Notes: generated by a model not told the origin, from the letters alone. Shown: positions 27,382 to 44,235, numbered from the stretch's first letter. The stretch is 64,000 nucleotides of DNA from Brevundimonas diminuta (GCF_022654015.1 NZ_CP073063.1:1426001-1490000); one strand, 5' to 3'. Numbers and translations: made by a program.

Positions 27382-29370
27382 TTAGCGCCGTCGAGGCGCG
27401 AGGATGTCGGACAGGCGATCCGGCGCGCCCTCGATCCGCTCCAGGCGGGGGTAGCGCAGGCCGTCGTGGTAGGCGAAGGCCACCGTGCGGAAGCGATCGC
27501 CGGATTTCAGCAACAGCTCGATCGGAGCGTTGGTCCCTTTCGCCGTCGTGACGGCGTCGCGCAACACCTCGGCCGAGCCGGCCTTGCCGTTGACGGCGAC
27601 CAGGCTCCAGCCGGCGCCGAGGCCTTGGTCGAAGGCGGGGCCGCCCCAACGGATGTTGGTCAGCTTGTCGCCAGACAGGGTGAAGCCCAGCGAATACTGG
27701 AAGTCGTTGGCCCAGCCGCTCTGGACCGACTTCTCCGCTGCCGAGGGCGTGTCGGTGTAGGTTAGTCGCCAGCCGCCACGCTCGATCCCGGCCAGCGGCG
27801 CCCTGGCGTCAGGACCGACGGCGTCCAGACGGGTGCGAAGGAAGGCCGCCCAGTCGTGAGGATAGACGGCGTTCAGGGCCGCGACGACGTCTTCGAATGT
27901 GTAGCCCTGAGGCGCCCATTCGCCGTCGTCATGACCGAAGAAGCCCCTGGCGAAATCATCCAACGACTTGCGGCCGTTGGTGCCCTCGCGGATCAGGGTG
28001 TCGGCGTCCAGCCAGACCAGCAGGCTTTCGCGGTAGTAGTCGCCGGTGCCGCGCATCCATGAGGTGAACTGGCCCGGCACGCGATAGCCCAGCAGATTAT
28101 GGTTGTTGGTGTCCTGCAAGGCGCGCCACTGGCGGCCCGGCTGGTTGTCATAGAAGGCGGCGACGCTGGCCAGGGTGGCCAGGGCCACGTCCTTGGAATG
28201 CAGGCCCGAACGGGCGGCCAGGACATCGCCCCAATATTCGGTCTGACCCTCATAAACCCACAGCAGGGTGTTCTGGGTCGGGACGTTGTGGTTGGCGGTC
28301 AGCTCATCCGCCGGACGCATGAACTTGCCGTTCCAGGAGTGGGTGTACTCGTGGGGCAGCAGGCCCCGGTCGCCGGCGCTCTTGGTCCAGTTGGTGAAGA
28401 AGTCGGGCGCGCCCGTGTTCTCGGACGAGCGATGATGCTCCAGCCCGATGCCGCCCATCTGATCGGTCAGGGCGAAAAGGAATTCGTAGTTGTCGAAGTG
28501 GCGGGCGCCGAACAGGCGGTCGGCCTGCTGGACCATGTTCTCGAACAGTTTCAACTGGTCGTCGGTGGCGGCCAGCCCCTTGGCCTCGTCGGCCAGGATG
28601 TTCAGGTGGACCCTTGATTCAGACGGGGCGCCGCTGGGGTCGATGTCGACGCGGCGATAATGGGCGCCGGCGAAGATGGGGCTGTCGATCAGGGTGTAGA
28701 GGTCGGTGGGCGCGAAGGTCGCCACGTCGCCGTCCTGGGACGCCGTGGTCAGGGCGGTGCCGTATTTCCAGCCGGCGGGCAGGACCACCGAAGGGGCGAC
28801 TTGGATCTGGCGGCTGAAATAGCCGGCCGGATAGAGGATGGCCTTCTCCCACTGCAGATTGACCATGGCCGGGGTCATCAGCACGCGCCAGTTGGAGGCG
28901 TCGGGTTGGGTCAGTTGCTGGAACTGCACCTCGATGCTGGTCACGCCCGCCGGGATGTCGAGGTGGAAGGCGTAAGGGTCCAGGGTGTCGCGCAGCCACT
29001 CGATCCGCCGGCCGTCGGCGGTGACGGTCAGGCCGGCCAACAGCTGGATCGGGCCGGTGGCGGCGTGGTTGCCGGGCAGGAACTTGGGATAGAGCAGGGT
29101 CAGCGGGCCGGGGCCGGCGACCGGTATGGTCTGGCTGACGCGGATGATGCGGCGGTCCAGGTCGGTGATGTCGGCGCGGTACTGGATCACGCCCGGATAG
29201 GGCTTGTCCTGCGGCGCCGGGATGGCCGGCTGGGCGCGGGGCAGGGCCAGCGGCGCCTGGGTCGCATCGGTGACGACCGGAGTGGACTGGAAGGTCTGAG
29301 CCAAAACTGGCGAAGCGGCGGCCGTCATCAAAACGGCGAAGCAGGCGGGGGTCAGGCGGTTACGCGGCAT
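27382..29370 (-). CDS. M61 family glycyl aminopeptidase (copy 1)
   Basis: A 662-residue exported metalloaminopeptidase. The signal peptide begins MPRNRLTPACFAVLM...VLAQ. The M61 N-terminal beta domain spans about 50-230. The catalytic domain has the zinc motif LLPHEYTHSWNGK (HEYTH) and the downstream zinc Glu in YEGQTEYWGDV. A PDZ domain near the C terminus contains GWSLVAVNGK. A GTG 12 bases upstream (29382) is an alternative start. It is followed by a palindromic repeat and then by a second, homologous gene upstream on the same strand, so the pair arose by tandem duplication. Confidence 0.93.
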   Translation of the reverse strand: MPRNRLTPACFAVLMTAAASPVLAQTFQSTPVVTDATQAPLALPRAQPAIPAPQDKPYPGVIQYRADITDLDRRIIRVSQTIPVAGPGPLTLLYPKFLPGNHAATGPIQLLAGLTVTADGRRIEWLRDTLDPYAFHLDIPAGVTSIEVQFQQLTQPDASNWRVLMTPAMVNLQWEKAILYPAGYFSRQIQVAPSVVLPAGWKYGTALTTASQDGDVATFAPTDLYTLIDSPIFAGAHYRRVDIDPSGAPSESRVHLNILADEAKGLAATDDQLKLFENMVQQADRLFGARHFDNYEFLFALTDQMGGIGLEHHRSSENTGAPDFFTNWTKSAGDRGLLPHEYTHSWNGKFMRPADELTANHNVPTQNTLLWVYEGQTEYWGDVLAARSGLHSKDVALATLASVAAFYDNQPGRQWRALQDTNNHNLLGYRVPGQFTSWMRGTGDYYRESLLVWLDADTLIREGTNGRKSLDDFARGFFGHDDGEWAPQGYTFEDVVAALNAVYPHDWAAFLRTRLDAVGPDARAPLAGIERGGWRLTYTDTPSAAEKSVQSGWANDFQYSLGFTLSGDKLTNIRWGGPAFDQGLGAGWSLVAVNGKAGSAEVLRDAVTTAKGTNAPIELLLKSGDRFRTVAFAYHDGLRYPRLERIEGAPDRLSDILAPRRR

Positions 29371-29452
29371 TCGGTCATCCACATCGGCAGGGGAGCCGCA
29401 CCGTCGGGGGCGAGGGGCGATGCGTCAAGGGACAGATGGCCGCGACCCTGAA

Positions 29453-29598
29453 CCCTCTCCCGTTGGGAGAGGGCTTGAGCGCGCGACGGCGAAGCCGGCG
29501 TACTGGCGCGAAAGGGTGAGGGTCGGGTGCGCGAGTCGGCCCGCCATCCGACCCTCATCCGACCCCTTCGGGGCCACCTTCTCCCAACGGGAGAAGGG
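29453..29598. repeat. Palindromic repeat, family B, between two M61 genes
   Basis: The left end CCCTCTCCCGTTGGGAGAGGG is itself a hairpin. The right end CCTTCTCCCAACGGGAGAAGGG is its inverted partner. Inner arms GGTGAGGGTCGG and CCGACCCTCATCC also pair. The sequence differs from family A. It fills the gap between the tandem peptidase genes. Confidence 0.75.
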
Positions 29599-29605
29599 CA
29601 GTAAC

Positions 29606-31567
29606 TCAGCGCCGACGCGGCGTCAGGATGTCGCCAAGGCGGTCGGGCGTGCCGGGGATGCGTTCCAGGCGGGGGTAGCGCAGGCCGTCGTGGTAGTCGA
29701 AGACGACGGTGCGGTATTGCTCGTCATCCTTGACGATCAGGGTGATGGGCGTGGACGGATCCTTGGCTGCGGTGACGGCCTCGGCCAGGCGTTCGGCGCT
29801 GGCGGCCTGCCCGTTGACGGCGACGATCTCCATCCCGGCGGCCAGGCCCGACTTGAAGGCCAGGCCGTTCCACTGGACGCTGCGAATCTTGTTGCCCTCG
29901 CCGGTCTGGAAGCCCAGCGAATAGGTGAAGTCGTTGCGTTTCAGCTCGGAGTACAGGGTCTTCATATAATCGGTGGGCTTGTCCGAATAGGCCAGCCGCC
30001 ACCCGCCGCGCGCCAGACCGTCCAGCGGGGCGCGGGCCTCGGGGCCGTCGGCGTCCAGGCGGGTGCGCAGGAAGGTCGCCCAATCGTTGGCGACGACGCC
30101 GTTCAGGGCCGCGACCACATCCTCGAACGTATAGGGAGCGGGCGTGTAGCTGCCGTCCTGGACGCCGTAGAAGGCGCGGGCGAAGTCGTCGAGCGACTTC
30201 CGGCCGCCGGTCTTTTCGCGGATCGTCGTGTCGACGTCGAGCCAGATCAACTGGCCCTCGGAATAGTAGTCCTCGTCGCGTTGCCACGACAGCCAGCCCT
30301 TGGGCTGACGCTGACTGATGATCGGATCGTTGGTCGTGTCCTGCATCGCGCGCCATTCGCGGCCGACGCGCGTGTCGAACGTCGCGGCGGTCATGGCCAA
30401 GGAGTCCATCGCCTGTTGCTTGGTCAGCAGACCCGAGCGGGCGGCGATCACCTGGCCATAGTACTGCGTCTGACCCTCATAGACCCACAGCAGGCTGTTC
30501 TGCAGGGGGCTGTTGAAGTTGGGCACATACTGGTCGGCGGGGCGGCGCCATTTGCCGTCCCAGGAGTGGTTCATTTCGTGGCTGAGCAGGTCGCGGTCGG
30601 ACAGATGGGTATCCCAGCCGGTGAAGAAGGCGGGATCGACCGAGTTTTCCGAACTGCGGTGATGCTCCAGCCCGATGCCGCCCAGCTTGTCCGTCATGGC
30701 GATCAGGAAGTCGTAGTGGTCGAAATGGCGCGCGCCATACAGCCGGTCCATCTGATCGACCAGATTGCGCAGGATCTGGATCTGCTCGTCCGTCGCGTTC
30801 AGGCTGTCGGCCTTGTCCGCGACGATGTTGGCGCGAACGGGCGAACGGCCGCCGGGATCGAGGTCGATCTGGCGATAGTGGACGCCGGCGAAGACCGGGC
30901 TGTCGATCAGCACCTCCAGATTGACGGGCTTGAACGTCTGGACGTCGCCGGCCTTGCTTTCGGGCTCCAGCGCCGTGCCGAACTGCCATCCGGCGGGGAA
31001 CTTGACCGTGGGCTGGACCGTGATGTTCCGCGACCAGTGGCCGGCGGGATAGAGCAGCATCTTCTCCCACTGGATGTTCAGCATCTCGGGCGTCATGGTG
31101 ATGCGGCCCTGATTGCCGGTCGTCGGCGACAGATGCTGCAGGGTGATGTCCAGCGCGGTCGCGCCGGCCGGGACGACCACGTGGTAGGCGAAGGGATGCA
31201 GGGTGTCGCGAACCCACTGCACCCGCTGACCGTTTGCCGTAATCTCGATGCCGGCCAGCTGCGCGATGGGGCCGACGGGGCCGTGGTTGCCCGGCAGCCA
31301 TTCGGGGAAGAACAGCGTCATCGGGCCCGCCTGGGCGACCGGGATCGTTTCCTTCACGGCAAAGATGTGCTGGGCCAGATTGGTGGCGTCGACGTCCAGG
31401 GTGATGACGCCGGGATAGGCGACGTCCCGCGCGTCCGGAATCGCAGGCAGGGGCGCGGGCAAGGCGGGCGGCGTGGTCGAGGCCTGCTGCGCCAGGGCGG
31501 CCGGGGCGGTCGAGACGAGCAGAAGAGCGAGGCCGAGAGGGGCGGCGCGCAGGCAAGAACGGATCAT
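29606..31567 (-). CDS. M61 family glycyl aminopeptidase (copy 2)
   Basis: A 653-residue paralogue of the downstream M61 gene. The signal peptide MIRSCLRAAPLGLALLLV...ALAQ precedes the M61 beta domain. The zinc motif is LLSHEMNHSWDGKW (HEMNH), with the zinc Glu in YEGQTQYYGQV. A PDZ-like C-terminal domain contains GMEIVAVNGQ. Both copies end in nearly the same tail (YPRLERI...LGDIL/LSDILxPRRR), clear evidence of common origin. It is secreted or periplasmic and expected to remove N-terminal Gly or Ala from peptides. Confidence 0.94.
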   Translation of the reverse strand: MIRSCLRAAPLGLALLLVSTAPAALAQQASTTPPALPAPLPAIPDARDVAYPGVITLDVDATNLAQHIFAVKETIPVAQAGPMTLFFPEWLPGNHGPVGPIAQLAGIEITANGQRVQWVRDTLHPFAYHVVVPAGATALDITLQHLSPTTGNQGRITMTPEMLNIQWEKMLLYPAGHWSRNITVQPTVKFPAGWQFGTALEPESKAGDVQTFKPVNLEVLIDSPVFAGVHYRQIDLDPGGRSPVRANIVADKADSLNATDEQIQILRNLVDQMDRLYGARHFDHYDFLIAMTDKLGGIGLEHHRSSENSVDPAFFTGWDTHLSDRDLLSHEMNHSWDGKWRRPADQYVPNFNSPLQNSLLWVYEGQTQYYGQVIAARSGLLTKQQAMDSLAMTAATFDTRVGREWRAMQDTTNDPIISQRQPKGWLSWQRDEDYYSEGQLIWLDVDTTIREKTGGRKSLDDFARAFYGVQDGSYTPAPYTFEDVVAALNGVVANDWATFLRTRLDADGPEARAPLDGLARGGWRLAYSDKPTDYMKTLYSELKRNDFTYSLGFQTGEGNKIRSVQWNGLAFKSGLAAGMEIVAVNGQAASAERLAEAVTAAKDPSTPITLIVKDDEQYRTVVFDYHDGLRYPRLERIPGTPDRLGDILTPRRR

Positions 31568-31639
31568 CGAGGACTCTTCAGGCGACTGGGGGAGCCGCGA
31601 CAGTCCGACGCAGGGGGCGGGGCGTCAAGCGTCAGCGCT

Positions 31640-31701
31640 GATCCGAAATTGCACTGCACCCCGAAAACGCGTGCAAAATGCAAGGACGTGCAATTGGGAT
31701 C
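31640..31701. repeat. Interrupted inverted repeat upstream of the second M61 gene
   Basis: The left arm GATCCGAAATTGCAC (31640-31654) and the reverse complement of the right arm GTGCAATTGGGATC (31688-31701) share GATCC and AATTGCAC. The 33-base spacer contains further TGCA-based repeats. The right arm overlaps the stop codon of the neighbouring orphan gene. Confidence 0.5.
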
Positions 31702-32185
31702 AGTCCTCCTCCATCGGACGCAGGGGCGGCGTGGTGGGCAGATTGTGCTGCCGTTTCGGGTCGTTGGCCATGCCCCGGTAATAGCGCACGGCATGGTCGT
31801 CGATCTTGGCGATGGCCTCCAGATCCTTGTGCAGCCGGGACCAGCCCCGCGCCTCGATCAGCTTGCCGTCGATCATCGCCCGTGAAGCATTGGCCCAGGC
31901 CAGACGCGCCATGTCGGCGGCGTTGCAGGGCAGGCGCTGGTCGATGGCGTCCAACTCATAGGCGTCCAGCGGTTCGAAAGCCGCGCCGTGCGGCTGGTCC
32001 GATCGGCGCCATCCTTCCGTACGAGCGCGCCAACGGAAGGTCGACAGGCTGAGGCCGTGGCGCGCGCAGACCTCCTGGGCGAAACCCCCGGCGAGATAGT
32101 CTTTGCGCGCGGCGGCCCAGGTTGCGGCGGACCGTCGGGTCCAGTCGGGCGAATTCGGATTGGGATCGCAGATGTCATCGGTCAT
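31700..32185 (-). CDS. Uncharacterised HTH-like protein (terminase-small-subunit-like N terminus)
   Basis: A 161-residue cytosolic protein of no recognised family. An N-terminal helix-turn-helix-like segment (about residues 12-60) reads AARKDYLAGGFAQEVCARHG followed by LSLSTFRWRARTEGWRR. This is the pattern seen in small terminase-like or recombinase-like HTH domains. The remainder is alpha-helical with no motif I know. The choice between ATG 32185 and ATG 32194 is open because neither has a good ribosome site. It is an orphan inside the 7.8 kb insertion between rplL and rpoB. It may be a phage-derived relic or a regulator. Confidence 0.7.
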   Translation of the reverse strand: MTDDICDPNPNSPDWTRRSAATWAAARKDYLAGGFAQEVCARHGLSLSTFRWRARTEGWRRSDQPHGAAFEPLDAYELDAIDQRLPCNAADMARLAWANASRAMIDGKLIEARGWSRLHKDLEAIAKIDDHAVRYYRGMANDPKRQHNLPTTPPLRPMEED

Positions 32186-32317
32186 GCCGCCCATGATGCG
32201 GGCGGCGTCGGCTATGGCCGGAACAATGACGCTTCGAGCGCATAAGTCGTTGAATAGGCCGCGGTCAGGGTGTCGAAATAGGATGGGGCGCGGTCGCCAG
32301 CCATCGTGTTTCGGTCT

Positions 32318-32869
32318 TCAGGCCGGCTTGACGTCCAGCAGTTCGACAGAGAAGCGCAGGGTGGAGTTGGGGGGCAGTTCGTCGCCGCCGACCCAGCGCG
32401 AGCCGTAGCCCAGCGAGGCGGGGATGACGAACTCGTAGATTTCCCCGACGCGCATCAAGGCCACGCCCTCGGTCCAGCCCTTGATGACGCGGTTCAGCGG
32501 GAACTCGGCCGGTTCGTTGCGGGCGTAGGAGCTGTCGAACTCGCGCCCGTCGATGAAGGTGCCGCGATAGTGGACCTTGACCGTGTCGGTCGCCTTGGGC
32601 TGAGCGCCCTCGGGGTGCGCCTTGCCGACGCGGCGATATTGCAGGCCGCTTTCGGTGGTGGTCCAGCCGCGTCGGGCGCCGTTCCAGGCGAGGTAGGCGG
32701 TATTGCCGGCGTCCCAGGCCTGCTGCGGCGTCAGGGCGCCCTGGCCATTGACCTGATCGGCGGCGCGCGCGGCGGCCGAAGCCGTCTCGGCATAGGTCAC
32801 CGGCTCGCGATGGGTGGCGCAGGCGGAGAGGGCGAGAGCGGCGAGAAGGGGCAGGGCGATCCGTGTCAT
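32318..32869 (-). CDS. Lipoprotein FKBP-type peptidyl-prolyl isomerase
   Basis: A 183-residue envelope foldase. The lipobox is ALSAC with Cys17. A helical linker (about 25-70) leads to the FKBP domain (about 75-180) with [42 protein letters not shown] and the closing strand FSVELLDV. Most FK506-pocket residues (Tyr, Asp, Trp, Tyr) are retained, so isomerase activity is likely. It is the last gene before the rpoB leader and is transcribed away from it. Confidence 0.94.
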   Translation of the reverse strand: MTRIALPLLAALALSACATHREPVTYAETASAAARAADQVNGQGALTPQQAWDAGNTAYLAWNGARRGWTTTESGLQYRRVGKAHPEGAQPKATDTVKVHYRGTFIDGREFDSSYARNEPAEFPLNRVIKGWTEGVALMRVGEIYEFVIPASLGYGSRWVGGDELPPNSTLRFSVELLDVKPA

Positions 32870-33051
32870 AAGGCGACGCTAGATCAGCCCATCGTCGCTC
32901 GCAACGAGATTGCTCGGCTCCGTCGAAAAGGTTCCCTGGGGCCTTTATTTCGTCGCGAATGCGCGTATATGTGCGCGCTCCGCAACACTCCACATGAGTC
33001 TGCGCGCAAGCGCCGAGGCCCGGTCCGTCGCCCTCCGACCGAGCGAAGGCG

Positions 33052-33209
33052 CGGCTCCTTCCCAGGGAGCCGGTCCATTTCAGGCGTCCTGGCCCGGCAG
33101 CGGGCCGAGGGTGGATGCCGAAACCCTGGCTGCGGACGCGGAAACGCGCGCCGTGGCTGCTGCATTTCACGCACGTCTTCCCCGGGACGTGCGCCATGGG
33201 AAACACTGA
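33052..33209 (+). promoter_or_regulatory. Structured leader of rpoB-rpoC
   Basis: The 340 bases between the FKBP gene and rpoB hold no gene. Two hairpins stand out: CGGCTCC/GGAGCCG (33052-33072) and GGCCCG-GCAG-CGGGCC (33091-33106). There is no T-run, so they are not classic terminators. They may be processing or regulatory structures. A promoter must lie upstream, but no convincing -35/-10 pair was found. Confidence 0.35.
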
Positions 33210-37325
<4,116 letters not shown>

Positions 37326-37428
37326 TCCGGATCACGAGCCCTCTCTCGCCACGGCGGGGGAGGGCGATCCCTCCGCTTTTCTCCGTTCTGAATAATTTTC
37401 GCGGGTCAGCCCCGCAGAAGGAATCAAG

Positions 37429-41625
<4,197 letters not shown>

Positions 41626-41655
41626 TCTTCCGCTTCCCGAGCGAAGACATGAAGA

Positions 41656-41686
41656 GGGCGGCGCCGGCGACGGCGCCGCCCTTTTT
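41656..41686 (+). terminator. Intrinsic terminator of rpoB-rpoC
   Basis: GGGCGGCGCC (41656-41665) pairs with GGCGCCGCCC (41672-41681), followed by TTTTT. Confidence 0.9.
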
Positions 41687-41756
41687 CTGTGAGGCGTTGA
41701 CCGTGCCGCGATTGTGGGCGAGCTTTCCTTCTGATTGTGAGAGGAGAGGATGCGTT

Positions 41757-41897
41757 ATGACCAAGAAGCGGACTTTGCCCGTCGTGATGGCCCTCAATAT
41801 CGTCCTCTGGTGCGGGGTGGGCTACGTCGGTCTATCCGTGGCCGCAATGCATCTTGGCGAGGTGATGCACGACATCCATTGCCAGGATCATCGCTGA
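41757..41897 (+). CDS. Small single-span membrane protein (46 aa)
   Basis: A basic start MTKKRTLP is followed by a hydrophobic helix (VVMALNIVLWCGVGYVGLSV) and a His-rich tail ending HDIHCQDHR, a possible metal-binding end. GAGGAGAGGA lies 8-14 bases upstream, a strong ribosome site that fixes this start. No family is known to me. It follows the rpoC terminator and is convergent with the anchored-protein operon. Confidence 0.6.
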   Translation: MTKKRTLPVVMALNIVLWCGVGYVGLSVAAMHLGEVMHDIHCQDHR

Positions 41898-41905
41898 CCT
41901 CGTTG

Positions 41906-42742
41906 TCAGTCTTTACCGCCAACTCGTAGTCCGCCGATGCTGGCTGAGAAGCCTTGGCGGCGGCGTTCGCCTCGATTGATCGTCGTCTCCGCGCCTTGAC
42001 GCATGTCAACGCCGGGAACGTCAGGCATTAGGGCGCCGGCGCAGCCCGTGCCGAAGTTCGAGCCGACGCAGTCCGCCGGACCCACCACGCCGACACCGCC
42101 GGACAGAGGACGACGTCGCGCCTCCCATTCGGCCAGACGCCGTGCGCCCTCGCGGGCAAAGGCGGCGTCACGCTCGGGGTTGCCCGTGCCGGTGATCGGA
42201 GCGGCGTTCATGCCGCGTCGCATGGCGTCCTCGCGGCAATGGGCGCGCTCGGCGGCGTTGAGCTGTTGGGGCGTGGTGCAGCCGATCAGGCCCTGACGCA
42301 GGACGCGGGACATGGCGCCGGCGCGGTCGTTCGGATTGACCGTCCAGGCGTCCGGCGGCGCGGGCGCGCCCTGGGGGGTGGGCGCGGCGATCCGCGGACG
42401 GATCGGGGCGGGGCGACTGTCTGGCGCGGACGCGACCCTGTTTGTGGGAGCAGCGTCGATGGCTCCAGCATCACGCGATGCGGACATGGTGACGGGCTCG
42501 GGCGTCTGCATCGCAGGGCGAGGCCGCTCGTCCGGCAGCAGAGGGCGCGGGCTGATGTCGATGTAGAGGGGACGTGGATCGGGCGCGCTCGGCGGCGCGT
42601 CAATCCCCAGCGCGGTGAGAGATAAGGTGGCGATCAGCCCTGCGTTGATGGCGACCGAGGCTGTCGCCAAGGCGACCTTTCGCCAGTTCGGGCGAGTTCG
42701 TTGCGACCTTGGGCCAGGGGAGGGCGCGGAGGCGGCGGTCAT
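41906..42742 (-). CDS. Uncharacterised membrane-anchored protein (paralogue 1 of 3)
   Basis: A 278-residue protein. A short basic N terminus (WRKVALATASVAINAG) leads into one transmembrane helix (about 22-48). Then come PLYIDISPRPL and a Pro/Ala-rich linker (about 60-130). The globular part has C-x13-C in IGCTTPQQLNAAERAHC, then GTGNPERDAAFAREGARRLA. The tail contains two more Cys and ends GFSASIGGLRVGGKD. The topology (anchor plus proline-rich periplasmic stalk) recalls TonB-like or secretion-linked proteins, but no TonB C-terminal domain is seen. Its ATG overlaps the stop of paralogue 2 by four bases. Function unknown. Confidence 0.8.
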   Translation of the reverse strand: MTAASAPSPGPRSQRTRPNWRKVALATASVAINAGLIATLSLTALGIDAPPSAPDPRPLYIDISPRPLLPDERPRPAMQTPEPVTMSASRDAGAIDAAPTNRVASAPDSRPAPIRPRIAAPTPQGAPAPPDAWTVNPNDRAGAMSRVLRQGLIGCTTPQQLNAAERAHCREDAMRRGMNAAPITGTGNPERDAAFAREGARRLAEWEARRRPLSGGVGVVGPADCVGSNFGTGCAGALMPDVPGVDMRQGAETTINRGERRRQGFSASIGGLRVGGKD

Positions 42743-43467
42743 TCGCGACTCTTTCGGAGATTGGGCAGGAAGCCGTCCTGCCTAGAAAAGAGTTCGATCC
42801 GAATATCCACGTCGGGGCAACCTGCCACAGGGTTGGGATCTTCGCACGATCTCCGGACGCGTGGCGGATCGGCGCGTTGCGCTTCCCAGGCCGCCAGACG
42901 ACGCGCTCCCTGTCGCGCGAAGGCGGCGTCGCGCTTGGCATTCCCCGTTCCCCGGATGACAGGGGTGGCTTCGCCGCCGTTCCAGCGTTGCTCGCAGCGG
43001 CGGCGGTCGTCGGGCGCGAGGCGGTGCGGGGCGTTGCACGAAAGGGAAGACAAACTCGGCTCGGCAAGAGCGCCGCCGACCCGCCAGCGGGCGTCGATCC
43101 CATCGTCCGCTTTCGCCTGGGTCATGCACGTGAGTGGGGGCGCCGACATCGCCGGATCGCCTCTGATCGGCGCATCCCCTTGCAACGCCTGCGCGCGTCG
43201 GGTCGCGGCCACGGCGTCCTCAGAGGACGTGACAGACCGAGCTCTTGGCGCGCGGGCCAGGGATGGCCAGGCGTCCTCAAGATAGACGATCATCGGCGCA
43301 GGCCGCAGCGAACGCGCGCGCAGCCCCGGATCCGTCATGGATAGAAGCACCACGGCGCCTGCATTCAGCCCCACGGCTGAGGCCGCAAAGCCCGCCTTGC
43401 GCCAGTCAGGACGGCGGGGCGGCTTTGTCGGCGTCATCGCCCCAGGTCCAATGTCAACGGCTGCCAT
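42739..43467 (-). CDS. Uncharacterised membrane-anchored protein (paralogue 2 of 3)
   Basis: A 242-residue relative of its two neighbours. It has a basic N terminus with PDWRKAGFAAS, one transmembrane helix (about 26-46) and the short strand MIVYLEDAWP. A variable linker precedes C-x13-C in SCNAPHRLAPDDRRRC and GTGNAKRDAAFARQGARRLA. It ends with two further Cys (SCEDPNPVAGCPD). The start at 43467 has AGGAAC about 9 bases upstream and lies 2 bases after the stop of paralogue 3. An internal ATG at 43437 is possible. Function unknown. Confidence 0.8.
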   Translation of the reverse strand: MAAVDIGPGAMTPTKPPRRPDWRKAGFAASAVGLNAGAVVLLSMTDPGLRARSLRPAPMIVYLEDAWPSLARAPRARSVTSSEDAVAATRRAQALQGDAPIRGDPAMSAPPLTCMTQAKADDGIDARWRVGGALAEPSLSSLSCNAPHRLAPDDRRRCEQRWNGGEATPVIRGTGNAKRDAAFARQGARRLAAWEAQRADPPRVRRSCEDPNPVAGCPDVDIRIELFSRQDGFLPNLRKSRE

Positions 43468-43469
43468 CG

Positions 43470-44067
43470 TCAGTTCCTGCCGAACAGAGACCGCAGCCCG
43501 GGGTAGGCGCCGTCGCCCTCGCGGTAGTCGCGCCAGCGTTTCTTGACGGCGGCTTCTTTTGCAAAGCCCGCCGTCCTTTCCTCATCGCCGGAGCGCACCA
43601 TCGGCGGCGATGATTCATCGGCCGCGATCGCCAGCGCACGGCAAGCGTGACGGTCCTGCGTGGACCGCGCGGTTTTGGGGGCGGCAATCCGGTTCGCCAT
43701 TGCGCGCCGCATTTCCCGTCGGCCAGGCGGCGTCGGGTGAGTGGCTTGGTCGGACCGTCCAGCGCGGGTCATAGGCGGGCGCGGCCGGACGATCCGATGT
43801 CGGCGTCACGGTCGGCGCCGGTCCCGCAGTATCAGAATCGCGCGGACGGACTGGCGCCCGACGCTCGTCTTGCGCTTGCGGCGCGGCCGCCGGCGCTTTG
43901 CGGGCCTTGGCCCCTATGACCACGGGCTCGATCTCGATGTAGAGAGGCGAGTGTCCCGGAACCCGACGTGGCGGCGGGCGGCGGTCCTCCACCGCAAGCA
44001 GCGTCAGCAGGCTTGCGTTCACCGCAAGCGAGAGCGCAATCGCCCCTGTTCTGGCCAGCCCCGCCAT
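43470..44067 (-). pseudogene. Frameshifted membrane-anchored protein (paralogue 3 of 3)
   Basis: The 5' part (from ATG 44067) encodes a transmembrane helix, then PLYIEIEPVVIG and a Pro/Ala linker, ending in DPRWTVRP. This matches paralogue 1 (LYIDISP, DAWTVNP). The homologous 3' part is in another frame: RHACRALAIAADESSP followed by GDEERTAGFAKEAA, which aligns with the Cys/GTGN/RDAAFARxGA region. The frame changes between 43712 and 43747. No homopolymer is present there. The first Cys of the C-x13-C motif is missing, so the copy also looks degenerate. It is the promoter-proximal gene of the operon. Confidence 0.65.
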
Positions 44068-44198
44068 GACCCATCCCCGGTTGGTCGTGTCGTCAAGCTG
44101 AGCGCGAAGCGTGGCGGGTTTCAGGCGAAAGGTCGCTCTATTGAAGACCGCTAGGCATCATTGAATCGGCTGCATTCTGGAGTGTTAACGTCTCCGCC

Positions 44199-44227
44199 TT
44201 GACCTTCGCGCCCATCGCGCGTAGAAG
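44199..44227 (+). promoter_or_regulatory. Probable str operon promoter
   Basis: TTGACC (44199-44204), a 17-base spacer and TAGAAG (44222-44227). It lies about 235 bases before rpsL and is divergent to the anchored-protein operon. The best -35 match in the region. Confidence 0.5.
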
Positions 44228-44235
44228 CCGCCCAC

